Below are positions 54,688 to 64,000 of a stretch of DNA of 64,000 bases, one piece after another. Origin of the DNA: Calliopum simillimum (taxonomy: Eukaryota; Arthropoda; Insecta; Diptera; Lauxaniidae); contig OX638370.1 of the NCBI GenBank assembly GCA_951812925.1, positions 24,729,964 through 24,793,963 of the forward strand, written 5' to 3'. Each line of letters begins with the position of its first letter. Position 1 is the stretch's first letter. The notes under the pieces were generated by a model that saw only the letters and a list, made by a program, of their open reading frames with translations, was not told where the DNA came from and searched no databases. The position numbers and the translations under genes were made by a program.

Positions 54688-55208
54688 GACGGAGAAAAAT
54701 ACGCACCATAATTTTTACTCCACTCGGCTAGTCGAAAAATTAAAGTAATCAACACTTAATTTCAAATATAAATTTACCTTACATAAGAACTATTTGATGG
54801 ATCCCTAACGTCATATTTACAAATAAAATGTAGTTAAATAATAATAATTGTCGAGTAAGGTAAACATCATAAGAATATAGAATCATGACATTTTCTTTAT
54901 ATACAAATTTTTTTGCTTCTACATCACATGCGTAAGCAGCGCAGAGGATATGTATCTGACTATCAGACGGAAGGGCCAGGGTTCGTACCCCGGCACCGGT
55001 CAGCTAATTTTTTTTTGTTGTTTGAACTATACAGTAAGGTAAATATCACGTCAATTTTTTCAAAAAAATTACTAGCAAACATACATTCTGAATTGACTAA
55101 AACAGTAAGGTGAAATTTATTTCGGTGTAAAGTTGTCACTATTCTGACTTGAAATTCTGGTAAAATTTATGAGAAATAAAGTAGCGAGTACTATTTTTTT
55201 TCTCCGTG
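54688..55208. mobile_element. Family 2 TIR element, second copy
   Basis: Same ends and TA flanks as 39145-39858 (TA at 54686-54687 and 55209-55210), shortened by a deletion in its left half. It is part of duplication B. Confidence 0.82.
54925..55003 (+). other. tRNA-like Pol III module, family 2 (second copy)
   Basis: Same A-box region and GGTTCGTACCCCGG T arm as 39573-39652, followed by a run of T from 55008. Confidence 0.6.
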
Positions 55209-56110
55209 TATGGTTTTTCTTTCAAAAGTGATGATGAATCAGTGGAAAATGAGAACAATCGAGTAGCCTTGTTTTTTTAGCCTCTGCAGTTTAACGCGGT
55301 TTAAATAGTAATTTTTCCACCTTATACGTATAAAAGCACTCAAATATAATCTGAAACGTTTTTGTTATATAAATCCGTCTCTGAATTTTTAATCAAAGGT
55401 CGCTTTTCACTGATTTAATTAATTTTATAATTCTATTGTTGTTAACTTCGCTTAATTGTTTTTGTTATCAACATGCCGAACGCGTCAATGGTTACTCGGA
55501 CGATGGCCGGCAACATACGAAAACAAAATCCCGTCAACACTACTCCACGCGGTATTGGTGCTCAGCGTACTGATGACTCAAGGCATAATATAACTCCACT
55601 GCATGCCGAGGGCAATCTGGACTCAAAACTAAATAGCCTCAAAGAGAGCATATTACAACAGATGACTGATGAAAACCTGGATTCAAAGCTTATCAACATC
55701 AAAGAGAGTATAATACAACACATGACTGATCTACTAAACGCTAGCGAAGGAACAGTACTGCAAAGACTTGGTGAGATGTCAGCCGAAATTTCAAACATTA
55801 AACTTACCCAGTGTGCCAAACGGACTCGTTTCGGATCCGTAACGGGTTCATATTTTCGTTCTTTTTATCCGTTACGGAATCCGTTACGTATCCGTTACTG
55901 ATCCGTTTGCGGGAAGGATTCCTAAAAAAAAAACGAATCGTTTTTTCTTCTTTTATGGATCCGTTTCGAACCTGTAACGTACATTAAAAACGAATTCAAA
56001 ACGGATTCGCTTTTAATAATGTTAATGCTGCTTATAAAAAAAAAAAGAAAACAGGGTGAAGCGCTTATTTTTAATTAAAAAAACAAAATAACAAAAAAAA
56101 AAAAAAATTA

Positions 56111-56192
56111 CTAGCCCGGCCGGGAGTCGAACTCTGGCTCCCGGGGTATTACTCTTTCATACACGAGACGTTAGACAACTAGGCTATTGGCC
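56111..56192 (-). other. tRNA-like module, family 4 left arm
   Basis: Minus strand: AATAGCCTAGTTGTCTAACG as A-box region and GAGTTCGACTCCCGG as B box, then a T-rich run in 56110-56088. About 82 bases, long enough for a variable arm. Confidence 0.6.
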
Positions 56193-56250
56193 GATATGAT
56201 GTTTACTTAACTGATGTAGACTTATTTGATGTTGAGATTTAAAGTTTGTA

Positions 56251-56965
56251 CCCAACAAACAAAAACGTTTGGAAAATAACTTATTATACGCTTATTCCCA
56301 ACAAACAAAAACGTTTGGAAAATAACTTATTATACGCTTATTGAAGCAAACATTTCGTTTGGAAATTAACTTGCAAAGTATTTGGAAATTCTTGAATTCT
56401 AATTATTTAATAATCGAAACTGGACCCTTCATAGCAAGCTTGTGAAAATCATTTGGAGCTAGCTTTTTATAAATGTTTTTATACAATATTTTCCAGATTT
56501 TTTTATTCAATATTTTTAAATTGTTTTTTTAACTTTTCAATTAACATTTTGTTAGTTTTTATTATGTTCATAAAACAATGTTTTCCAAACATTTTTATAT
56601 TTAATTAAAAATAAAAAAAAAGTTTATGTTTGCTGAGAATCGAACCTATGACCTCCAAGTTATTAGTCGACAATCTTATCAACTGACCTAATGTGCCAGT
56701 TATGATTGAAATGCCTTGTGTTTTACTTAGCTCGATAAGTCATTGAAAAAATAAAATAAAAAATTTTTCGAATGTTTGGAAAACGGTTATTGAAACGTTT
56801 GAAAATAAATAATTTTCCAATTGTTGATTTTAACTTTGCAAACCAATTTTAAAAATAATAAAAAAATAATATTTTCCAAATGTTTGAAAATTGGTTATGA
56901 AAACATTTGAAAATTAACTTTTCCCAAGCTTAAAAATTGAAAAGGTTATAAAATTGTTGGTTGGG
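56251..56965. mobile_element. Family 5 TIR element (CCCAACAAACA) nested in family 4 arm
   Basis: Ends CCCAACAAACAAAAACG and, inverted, CCCAACCAACAATTTT, flanked by TA. The opposite arm of family 4 (near 58225) lacks it and gives the empty site. 715 bases with a central minus-strand tRNA-like segment. The left end includes a 52-base direct duplication (ACAAACAAAAACGTTTGGAA at 56256 and 56302). No gene. Confidence 0.82.
56632..56701 (-). other. tRNA-Ile-like module, family 5
   Basis: Minus strand CACATTAGGTCAGTTGATAA, GTCGACTAATAACTTGG and GGTCATAGGTTCGATTCTCA follow the layout of a eukaryotic tRNA-Ile with AAT anticodon (loop CTAATAA). A T-rich run follows at 56631-56612. Stems are imperfect, so it is a relic or derived promoter. 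Confidence 0.68.
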
Positions 56966-58290
56966 TATATTAAACAAATTTCTGTTGTTTTTTTATAAGT
57001 ATTCTGTGTTGTTTTTCTTCCCTTCTTTTGATAAAAAATGTTATATACTCAAATTTGGAATTAAAAACATTTTCTCAAACAGAGTTTGAAAAGCTTACAA
57101 AAAATCATACGCAATAAAATAAAAAGAAAAAAAAAACAAATCAAAAATATTTTTTTTATCATAAAAATTAAATAAAGCAAATCCGTTTTGAGTTCGTATT
57201 TGAAGTATTTACGGAATCGAAACGGATTTGCCCAGGTTCGAATCCTACCAAAAGTGGATTTTTACCCATTATTTTTCTTCCTTTTTTTTCTTTTATTATT
57301 TTTTAATTGCTAATAGACGCATCAAAACGGTTTTTTTCTGTAAATATACAGCATTAACATATTTAAAAGCAAATCCGTTTTGAATTCATTTTTACATAAG
57401 TTTCGGATTCGAAACGGGCCCGCACTGCGGAACTTAATTTTTTTTTTTTTATTCGCTAATAAGCGCTTCAAAATGTTTTTTTTTTTATCCCCAATGTGCA
57501 CAAAAACGGATGAGGATCCGTTTCGAACCCGTTACGAGTTCATAAAGGGATAAAAAACGTAATCCGCGGTAACGGATCCAATTCGAAACAGAAACGTACA
57601 TTAAAAACGAATTCAAAACGGATTTGCTGTTAAAAATGTTAATGCTTTGTTTAAATAAAAAAAAAAAAACATTTTGAAGCACTTTTTAGCGATTAAAAAA
57701 ATAAATAAAAAGAAAAAAAACTATCGATCCGCCTATGGTAGGATTCAAGCCCAGGCAATTCCTCAGTGCGGACTCGTTTCGAATCCGAAATGTATGTAAA
57801 AACGAATTCAAACCGGATTCGCTTTTAAAAATGTTAATGCTGTATATTTACGGAAAAAAACCGTTTTGATGCGCTTACTAACAATTAAAATAAAATAAAA
57901 AGCAAAAAAAGAAGAAAAATGAAGGATCAAAATCCATCTTTGGTAGGATTCGAACCTGGGTAAATCCGTTTCGAATCCGTAAATACTTCAAATACGAACT
58001 CAAAACGGATTTGCTATAATTAATTTTAATGATGATGAAAAAAATATTTTTGATTTGTTTTTTTTTTTTGTCTTTTTATTTTATTGCGTATGATTTTTTG
58101 TAAACTTTTCAAACTCTGTTTGAAGAAATGTTTTTGATTCCAAATTTGAGAATATAATATTTTTTATCAAAAGAAGGGAAGAGAAAGAACACAGAATACT
58201 TATAAAAAAAAACAACAGAAATTTGTTTAATCAATACAAACTTTAAATCTCAACGTCAGATAAGTCTACATCAGACAAGATAACATCATA

Positions 58291-58372
58291 TCGGTCAATA
58301 GCCTAGTACACTAACGTCTCGTGTATGAAAAAGTTATACCCCGAGATCCTGGGTTCGCCTCCCAGCCGAGCT
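58291..58372 (+). other. tRNA-like module, family 4 right arm
   Basis: AATAGCCTAGTACACTAACG as A-box region and CTGGGTTCGCCTCCCAG, a T arm with all five base pairs intact, followed by T12 at 58378-58389. It is the inverse partner of 56111-56192. Confidence 0.65.
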
Positions 58373-59463
58373 AATAATTTTTTTTTTTTGTTATTTTGTT
58401 TTTTTATTTAAAAATAAGCGCTTCACCATTTTTTTTTTTTTTTTTATAAGCAGCATTAACATTATTAAAGCGAATCCGTTTTGACTTCGTTTTTGATGTA
58501 CGTTACAGGTTCGAAACGGATCCATAAAAGTAGAAAAAACGATTCGTTTTTTTTTTAGGAATCCTTCCCGCAAACGGATCAGTAACGGATACGTAACGGA
58601 TTCCGTTACGGATAAAGAGTACGCAAATATGAACCCGTTACGGATCCGAAATGAGTCCGTTTGGCACACTGGGTCTAAACAAAGCGTTTTGAATTCGTTT
58701 TTGATGTACGTTACGGGTTCGAAATGGATCCGTTACCGCGGATTACGTTTTTTATACCTTTATGAACTCGTAATGGATTCGAAACGGATCCTCATCCGTT
58801 TTTGTGCACATTGGGTTAGCTTGAAATCTGTTGTTGGGAGAGTTGCGGTTGTCGAAGCGACATGTAGCGAAATCGGCAACATGAAGAATGAAATGGATGA
58901 AATGAAGAAGCAATTACTTTCGTACAACATTGATGGCTTATCCGGTATTCCCTGCTCTTCTGCGCTAACTAGTGAAATCGGCGAGCTAAGAAAGCAAGTA
59001 GAGAAGTACGAAAACGAATCGGTTTCCACTGACGTCATTCTTAACGGAATCCCATATTCTGATAACGAAGATCTTCCCTCTATCTTCAACAACATCTGCT
59101 CTGCAATCAATTACAACTCTTCTGGCTTGCGTAATATTTTCCGGATAAAGAGAAAGAGAACACCAGCAACAGCAACAACAATAACGATAGCAGCGTCAAC
59201 GATACAGCTACAACTAGTGGGAGAAACAACAATAGACACAACAATAGAAACTCCAGAAATACAGCGATCATAGTTAAACTAACGTCCTCTTATGATCGCA
59301 ATAATCTCTTTAGAGCTCTTGCAAAGTTCTGCAAAGCTGAAAAGCGGCAGCTGAGACGTAGTGACATCGGGTACGGAGGAGAAGAGAATGTTGATGTGCA
59401 CGAAAGCTTGACCTCAACGAACCGTGCTTTAATGATGTATGCTATGCAAAAAAGCGGGATAGG

Positions 59464-61198
59464 TAATGTTACCAACTATACTGGATTTTCCAGTATCATA
59501 CTGGATTTGAGCTAGATATACTGGATGAAAATCCATACTGGATTATATTCTGGATTTTCAGATCCATACTGGATTATACTGGATTTTAAAAAAATCAAAT
59601 TATTGAACATTTTTTTTGGTCTGCTCATAAGTGCTGCGAATGTAGAAGCGTTCAACCTGAACGAGCGTTTACTCAACGATCGAGCGTGGTGGTGAATGTA
59701 ATGTGTTTTACCGATTGAAACAGCTGTGGCCGAAATTAATTGGCATAGGCTGTTCTGCACATGGTTCGCACAATGCGCTCAAAGACGCATTTGATCGGAT
59801 GCCATTTCTGGACGTTGAGAATATCGTGGTGAAAATTTACTCGTAGTTTTACATTCACACCCGTCGCGTTAAAGCGTTGAAAGAGATTTGTGACACATCG
59901 GACATCGAATACAAAAAACTGCTTGGATATGCAAACACACGGTACTTAGCGCTTGCACCGGCGATTGGATTGATTCTTAAGCTGTGGGAGCCGCTAAAAG
60001 ACTTATTTTCCAAAGAAAAAAACTGTCAGAAGGCAATCGATGAATTCTTCAAAAATAGATTGTCGAAACTATTGCTGCTTTTTGTTAAAGAACAAGTAAG
60101 AAATTCAAAAAAAAAAAAAAAATAAACTTAGAAAATAGTTCTACATAGTTGCTTTTTTATCTTATCGAAGGCTGACTGTTTTCGGAGCGCAGTCCTTAAA
60201 ATTGAAGGCGAAGAAATCTCGGCGGTCGATGTGGCACATCATTTGTACACGCTGCGCGCCAACCTTGCTCTCCGAAAACTCAAAAAATATTTGCATCTAG
60301 ACTCGGAAGCTGAACTGGATGAGCTCACGACAAAAAGCAAAAGGCTCAACTCAAAAATTATTGAAGGAATTTACGATGATTTCTTCGGTAATTTTTTAAT
60401 TTAAATGAAAAAATGAATAAAAAGGTGTTTTATACGTTTTTTTATCACGTCGATTTCATAGATAATGCGATGGCGTATATTGACACATGGACCGAACATT
60501 TTGATACTTTTCAAAGTTTTTCATGGGTCGTTTTGGACAATTTTCCTGAGTGGCCGACGGTAAAATATGAAATGCGCATAGTTGGAGAGAAATTATGTTT
60601 TGATGTGGCCACATATTCAGCAACAGTCTTGAACCAGTTCGGCTATACAAAGAATAACTGCTCGGACGACAAACTCACGGAGTGGCGTTCCAAAAAGGAG
60701 CCAACAGAACAACCATGGCCAGAGATTTTCAAGCACAAAACAACAAACAACAAATTCCTTTTGCTGAATTTGTGACAATCATTGAATTCATTCTGTGCTT
60801 TCCTGGCACGTCGTCTCCAATCGAGCGCATTTTTGCAAAGGCGAACAAAATATGGGAACAAGAGTCGGCACAGCTTCAGACCGTTGCACTTGGCTCGCTT
60901 TTACAAGCCAAGTGCAACATTGAAGATTTGTTGTGCAAAATCGCGTCTCAGGACAAAAACGAATTTTAAAAGCCGCAGACAGCGGACGATAGTCCAATGT
61001 CAGTGCAGTCAGTGCAGCTTGGCAAGACAGATTCCAATTAGATGCTATTTTTATCTCGTTTTATCAATTTTTCATGAATAAAACATTGAATTTAAATAAA
61101 AAAATTTATACTGAATTTTTTTTTGTGCATATACTGGATTTTAATGCAGATTTGGCGAAAATATACTGGATTTCACTCGACGAGAATTGGTAACATTA
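59464..61198 (+). mobile_element. hAT element, 1,735 bp, TSD GGGATAGG
   Basis: Ends TAATGTTACCAA on both sides (inverted), with 8-bp duplications GGGATAGG at 59456-59463 and 61199-61206. Subterminal ATACTGGATT repeats follow both ends. It carries one decayed transposase gene and sits in ORF1 of the non-LTR element. Confidence 0.93.
59600..60969 (+). pseudogene. hAT transposase, broken
   Basis: Pieces in different frames: ALKEICDTSDIEYKKLLGYA then NTRYLALAPAIGLILKLWEP (59877-60125), a middle part with DTWTEHFDTFQSFSWV (60413-60775), and the C-terminal dimerisation region FPGTSSPIERIFAKANKIW to a TAA at 60967. The N-terminal zinc finger was not found. Frameshifts and stops separate all parts, so it is inactive. 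Confidence 0.85.
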
Positions 61199-61323
61199 GG
61201 GATAGGCAACTTGTTGCTGTCTTTTCTATAAGAGGACGTGTGTATGTACGAAGTGCTGCTGATACTGATCCGACATACGTAGTTGATAAAGAGAGCGTGG
61301 ATTGCGTAGCTACTCGTAAATAG

Positions 61324-61667
61324 GGTAAATTAGTAAATCAGGGTGTCAAAATTTTAAAATATTTAGTTGCGATATAAAATTTTTTTTTCTCATCTCATAT
61401 TATTAAATCTAGGTGTATTTTATTTATTTTTTGATTTCATTTAATTACACATTTTTTAGCTCTAAGTTTTCTTTCTCCATTTTTAATTTGCTCAATCTAA
61501 CTTAATTTAATTTCATCAAATTGTTTTAGTTTTGTTTAAATTTGGATTCATATATACTTTCACCATTGCTTACATTTATTTGATCATTCTTATCTTTTGC
61601 TATCCATTCTTTCTTCTTTTCAAATCTTCTATTCCTAATATTACTTTGTTTTTAATATTTTTTAAAG
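61324..61667 (+). other. Spacer between ORF1 and ORF2
   Basis: T-rich linker of the non-LTR element; no frame or motif. Confidence 0.5.
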
Positions 61668-64000
61668 TTGCTTCCAGATTTGTGGGCCCTGTCTGACAGT
61701 TCTTATTCTGGTGGTGTTGGTGAAAATTATAAAGCCGTTGTTCATATTTTGTCCAAACTGTATAATGGGTTGAATGTCATGCATTTCAACGCTAGGAGTT
61801 TGAACGGACCAAAAATTGATCAGGTTCGATACATTTTTGAGAACTCACCAGTGGATGTAGTCTGCGTAACCGAAACCTGGTTTAAGGGTGAGATACCTGA
61901 TTCTTTTTACAGTCTTGGTGGCTATAAAATGTTTAGGAGTGATAGGTTATTAAGAAGAGGTGATGGTGTTTATTGCAAGTTAGGTTTAAAAGTCAAGCTA
62001 GTAAGTTATGGAAATACTGGATGTGAGTTCATAAATGTTGAGGTTTCTGATTCCAATACTAAAATTCTTGTTTTAGCTGTTTATAACCCCAATAGGTCTA
62101 TAAGCCCTGAATCTTTCTTCTCAGATCTCTCTAATAGATTGCTAGACTATGATTTTTTTAATGTTGGTGGCGACTTCAATATTAATTTGCTTAAACACGA
62201 CTCTGTCGCAGATAATTTCCGCTCCTACTTCTCCACCTGTGGCTTACAGTTAGTTAATTCCACAATGCCTACACGTTTTGTGAATGACTCCAAACCCAGT
62301 CTTCTTGATATATTTCTTATATCCGACGCTTCATTGCTTCTGAAATTTGACCAGATGACATTCCTTTCAGACCACGACCTCATATTTTGTAGTCGTAACA
62401 TTAAGCTAAATCAGACAGAGGCTCCAGTCTTTTTTTCTTACCATGATTATAAATCGATTGATACCAATGCTCTTTATAGTGAACTTAATGAAATTAGCTG
62501 TAGTGACTGTTGGTTTTGTGATACCGTTGATGATAAACTCTCATTCCTAATCTCTAATATTGGTAATGCCTTTTATCGTCATGTCCCTTTGCGTACGGTA
62601 GTAGCTAACAACTCTAGTAGTCCTTGGCTCAATAATGTCGTGTTAAACTCACTAAAAATAAGCAAAAGGCTTCATTCTAAATCGAAAAACAACCGCCATG
62701 CTTACAATTGGGAAAATTTTCGAAGAGCTAGGAATGAAGCAACTTTTGTTTTAAGGGAGGCCAAAAATAACTTTTATAGATCTAAGCTGAACACTAATCT
62801 ATCGTCTAAACAGCTCTGGCAAAACATTAAGAAATATAGAATAACAAACAAAGATAGGCCTAACTGTTAGCTAAACCCTGATGAACTTAATAGGTATTTT
62901 CTAGCTAGTGGAAACCTCGGTGCAGTTAACACGGTCAATTTGACTGAATTACCTGTGTACCAATACATCTCACCAATTATATCTTTCCAATTTTCATCCG
63001 TTTCTGAAGTTGAGGTTGCTAATTCAATATTAAAAACTACGTCTAATGCAGTAGGGACTGATGGTATTTCTATTAAATTCATTAAATTGATCTTACCTTT
63101 CATTCTTTCACCCCTCACTCACATTATCAACCATTGTTTCACTAGTTCCTGTTTTCCTGAATCTTGGAAGGTCGCTTTCGTTACACCCATTGCCAAAAAA
63201 CCCTCTGCTACAGAATATTGTGATTTTAGGCCTATAAGTATCTTACCTGCTTTGGGAAAAGTTTGTGAAAGGATCATGTCAAATCAAATCTCTAGTTATT
63301 TAAATTCAAATAGGTTGCTTTCGAACCTACAATCAGGATTCCGTGCAGGTCTTAGCTGTTCAACTGCTTTGATGAAAGTTATTGACGATATTACAATATC
63401 GTATGATCAAAACTATATAACGCTTTTATGTATTTTAGATTTCTCCAAAGCTTTTGATTCAGTAAACCATGATCTCCTTTGCCATAAATTAAAATATCTT
63501 TTTAATTTTAGTGAAAGTGCAGTTAAATTAATGAATAACTATTTAAAAGGTAGAATGCAGAAGGTGAAAATTAGTGATAGATTCTCTTCTTTGAATGCAG
63601 TACACGCCGGTGTCCCTCAGGGATCGATACTAGGACCATTATTATTTTCCATTTATATAAACGACATTTTTTCCGTTTGTAAATACGCGACAGTTCATGC
63701 CTATGCTGATGACATTCAACTTTACCTTTCTAAACCCATTGGACTTACTGAGGACTTGTGCTATAGGCTCAATTCTGATTTGTTTTTGCTTTGCAAATGG
63801 GCGGATAGAAATTTTCTCCAAATTAACCCTATTAAGTCAATTGTGTTACCTATCGCGAGAAGTGATTTAAGTTTGCAGGGTATCCCACCGTTGTTCATTG
63901 GTTCTTCGCGATTGGATTTTGTTAACAAAGCAAAAAACCTGGGTATCATTTTAAACTCCCGATTAACTTGTCTTGATCATATTAATAGTGTTATAGGTAA
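61668..64000 (+). pseudogene. Jockey-superfamily non-LTR ORF2 (endonuclease and reverse transcriptase), one nonsense codon, cut by right edge
   Basis: The frame is open from 61668 (first ATG 61779, VMHFNARSL) to TAG at 62868-62870, then open again in the same frame to the window end. Endonuclease motifs: FNARSL, VCVTETWF (Glu), YNPNRS, GGDFNIN (Asp, Asn), DIFLIS and SDHDLI (Asp-His). Reverse transcriptase motifs: CDFRPISILPALGK, LDFSKAFDSVNH, GVPQGSILGPLLF and AYADDIQLY (catalytic Asp-Asp). Layout and motifs fit the Jockey/CR1 group. It nicks target DNA and copies element RNA there. Only the one stop mars it, so the lineage was active recently. Confidence 0.92.

Larger units (their letters stand above)
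45221..55229 (+). repeat. Segmental duplication B, copy 2 (with two large insertions)
   Basis: Matches 37131-39879 outside element H (45306-46341) and BEL-3 (48121-54540), with short deletions near 46785 and 54842-54892. The region 47400-48120 holds the same AAATGGCGG-type repeats as copy 1 and no gene. Confidence 0.93.
55807..58815. mobile_element. 3-kb foldback element, family 4 (CCCARTGTGC), TSD TTA
   Basis: Outer ends CCCAGTGTGCCAAACGG (left) and CCCAATGTGCACAAAAACGG (right, inverted), flanked by TTA (55804-55806, 58816-58818); excision restores ORF1. Inside, the inverse of the left end lies at 58672 and a direct copy of the right-end type at 57489, so two palindromes interleave (a, b, a-prime, b-prime). 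Arms are rich in ATCCGTTACGGATCCG motifs. tRNA-like segments lie in both arms, and GGTTCGAATCCTACC-type B-box fragments occur near 57236, 57738 and 57945. No transposase. The minus frames across it are not genes. Confidence 0.88.
55473..61323 (+). pseudogene. Non-LTR element ORF1, split by two insertions and frameshifted
   Basis: Coding pieces: 55473-55806, 58819-59463 and 61207-61323. The first begins MPNASMVTRTMAGN and has Leu/Ile heptads with a duplicated motif (NLDSKLNSLKESILQQ, NLDSKLINIKESIIQH), i.e. a coiled coil. The second continues SLKSVVGRVAVVEATC...MKKQLLSY, then an RRM-like part (VSTDVILNGIPYSDNEDLPS). One frameshift near 59155 leads to an Asn/Ser-rich linker and IIVKLTSSYDRNNLFRALAK; another lies near the hAT site, before AVFSIRGRVYVRSAAD. 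This is the usual RNA-binding ORF1 of Jockey/L1-type elements. It stands 345 bases upstream of ORF2. Removing the insertions at their target duplications restores continuity in the first case. Confidence 0.82.

Noticed and set aside
56111..58372. Functional tRNA genes
   Set aside because: A and B boxes are good but acceptor and anticodon stems pair poorly, and copies are inside mobile elements; called tRNA-like only.

Overview
The window is AT-rich animal DNA, most likely from a higher (schizophoran, probably calyptrate or related) fly. The evidence is the mix of mariner, hAT, BEL/Pao and Jockey-type elements, an arthropod TATA plus TCAGT promoter, and a dispersed repeat opening 'TATACCCTACACCC' with a '...ATGTCCGTCTGTCTGG' microsatellite of a kind I associate with fly genomes. 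The species cannot be named from sequence alone. I see no bacterial operon, CRISPR array, rRNA or convincing functional tRNA gene. Almost everything is layered transposable-element sequence. The only probable host genes are four small secreted-peptide genes.

Layout. (1) 0-3 kb: a non-LTR reverse-transcriptase fragment at the left edge, then unit A, a 2.3-2.5 kb segment present three times (490-2967, 16234-18549, 40708-43008). Each copy holds a foldback, the C-terminal end of a Tc1/mariner-type transposase, a TATA promoter and a short signal-peptide/cysteine-rich gene. The three peptides have nearly the same first 45 or so residues and different C-termini, because different DNA follows each copy. 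(2) 3-23 kb: two defective minus-strand BEL/Pao elements (BEL-1 and BEL-2) that share the same nonsense codon. BEL-1 is split by two 2.2-kb long-terminal-repeat-like insertions with 4-bp target duplications. BEL-2 is split by a DD37D mariner and ends in an extra zinc-knuckle/protease-like open frame. (3) 23-37 kb: dispersed TATACCC repeats, two mariner relics, several foldbacks, two nested TIR elements, and a good secreted-protein gene on the minus strand at 32201-32509. (4) 37-55 kb: segmental duplication B (37131-39879 and 45221-55229), whose second copy received a 1,036-bp TIR element (5-bp TSD) and a young 6.4-kb BEL/Pao element (BEL-3) with near-identical LTRs and one 1,193-codon frame. 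(5) 55-64 kb: a plus-strand Jockey-superfamily non-LTR element, with ORF1 interrupted by a 3-kb foldback and a 1.7-kb hAT, and ORF2 running off the right edge with one nonsense codon.

Two patterns look most worth following. First, at least five TIR element types, most with TA target duplications, each carry a tRNA-like segment (A box, B box, then an oligo-T run) in or near the middle, as if a Pol III unit were part of the mobile unit. Second, two different BEL/Pao elements encode, downstream of integrase, a second zinc-knuckle plus retropepsin-like protein in which the catalytic Asp-Ser-Gly is replaced. The duplications leave filled and empty copies of several insertion sites in the same window, so many insertion events can be ordered and their ends fixed to the base.
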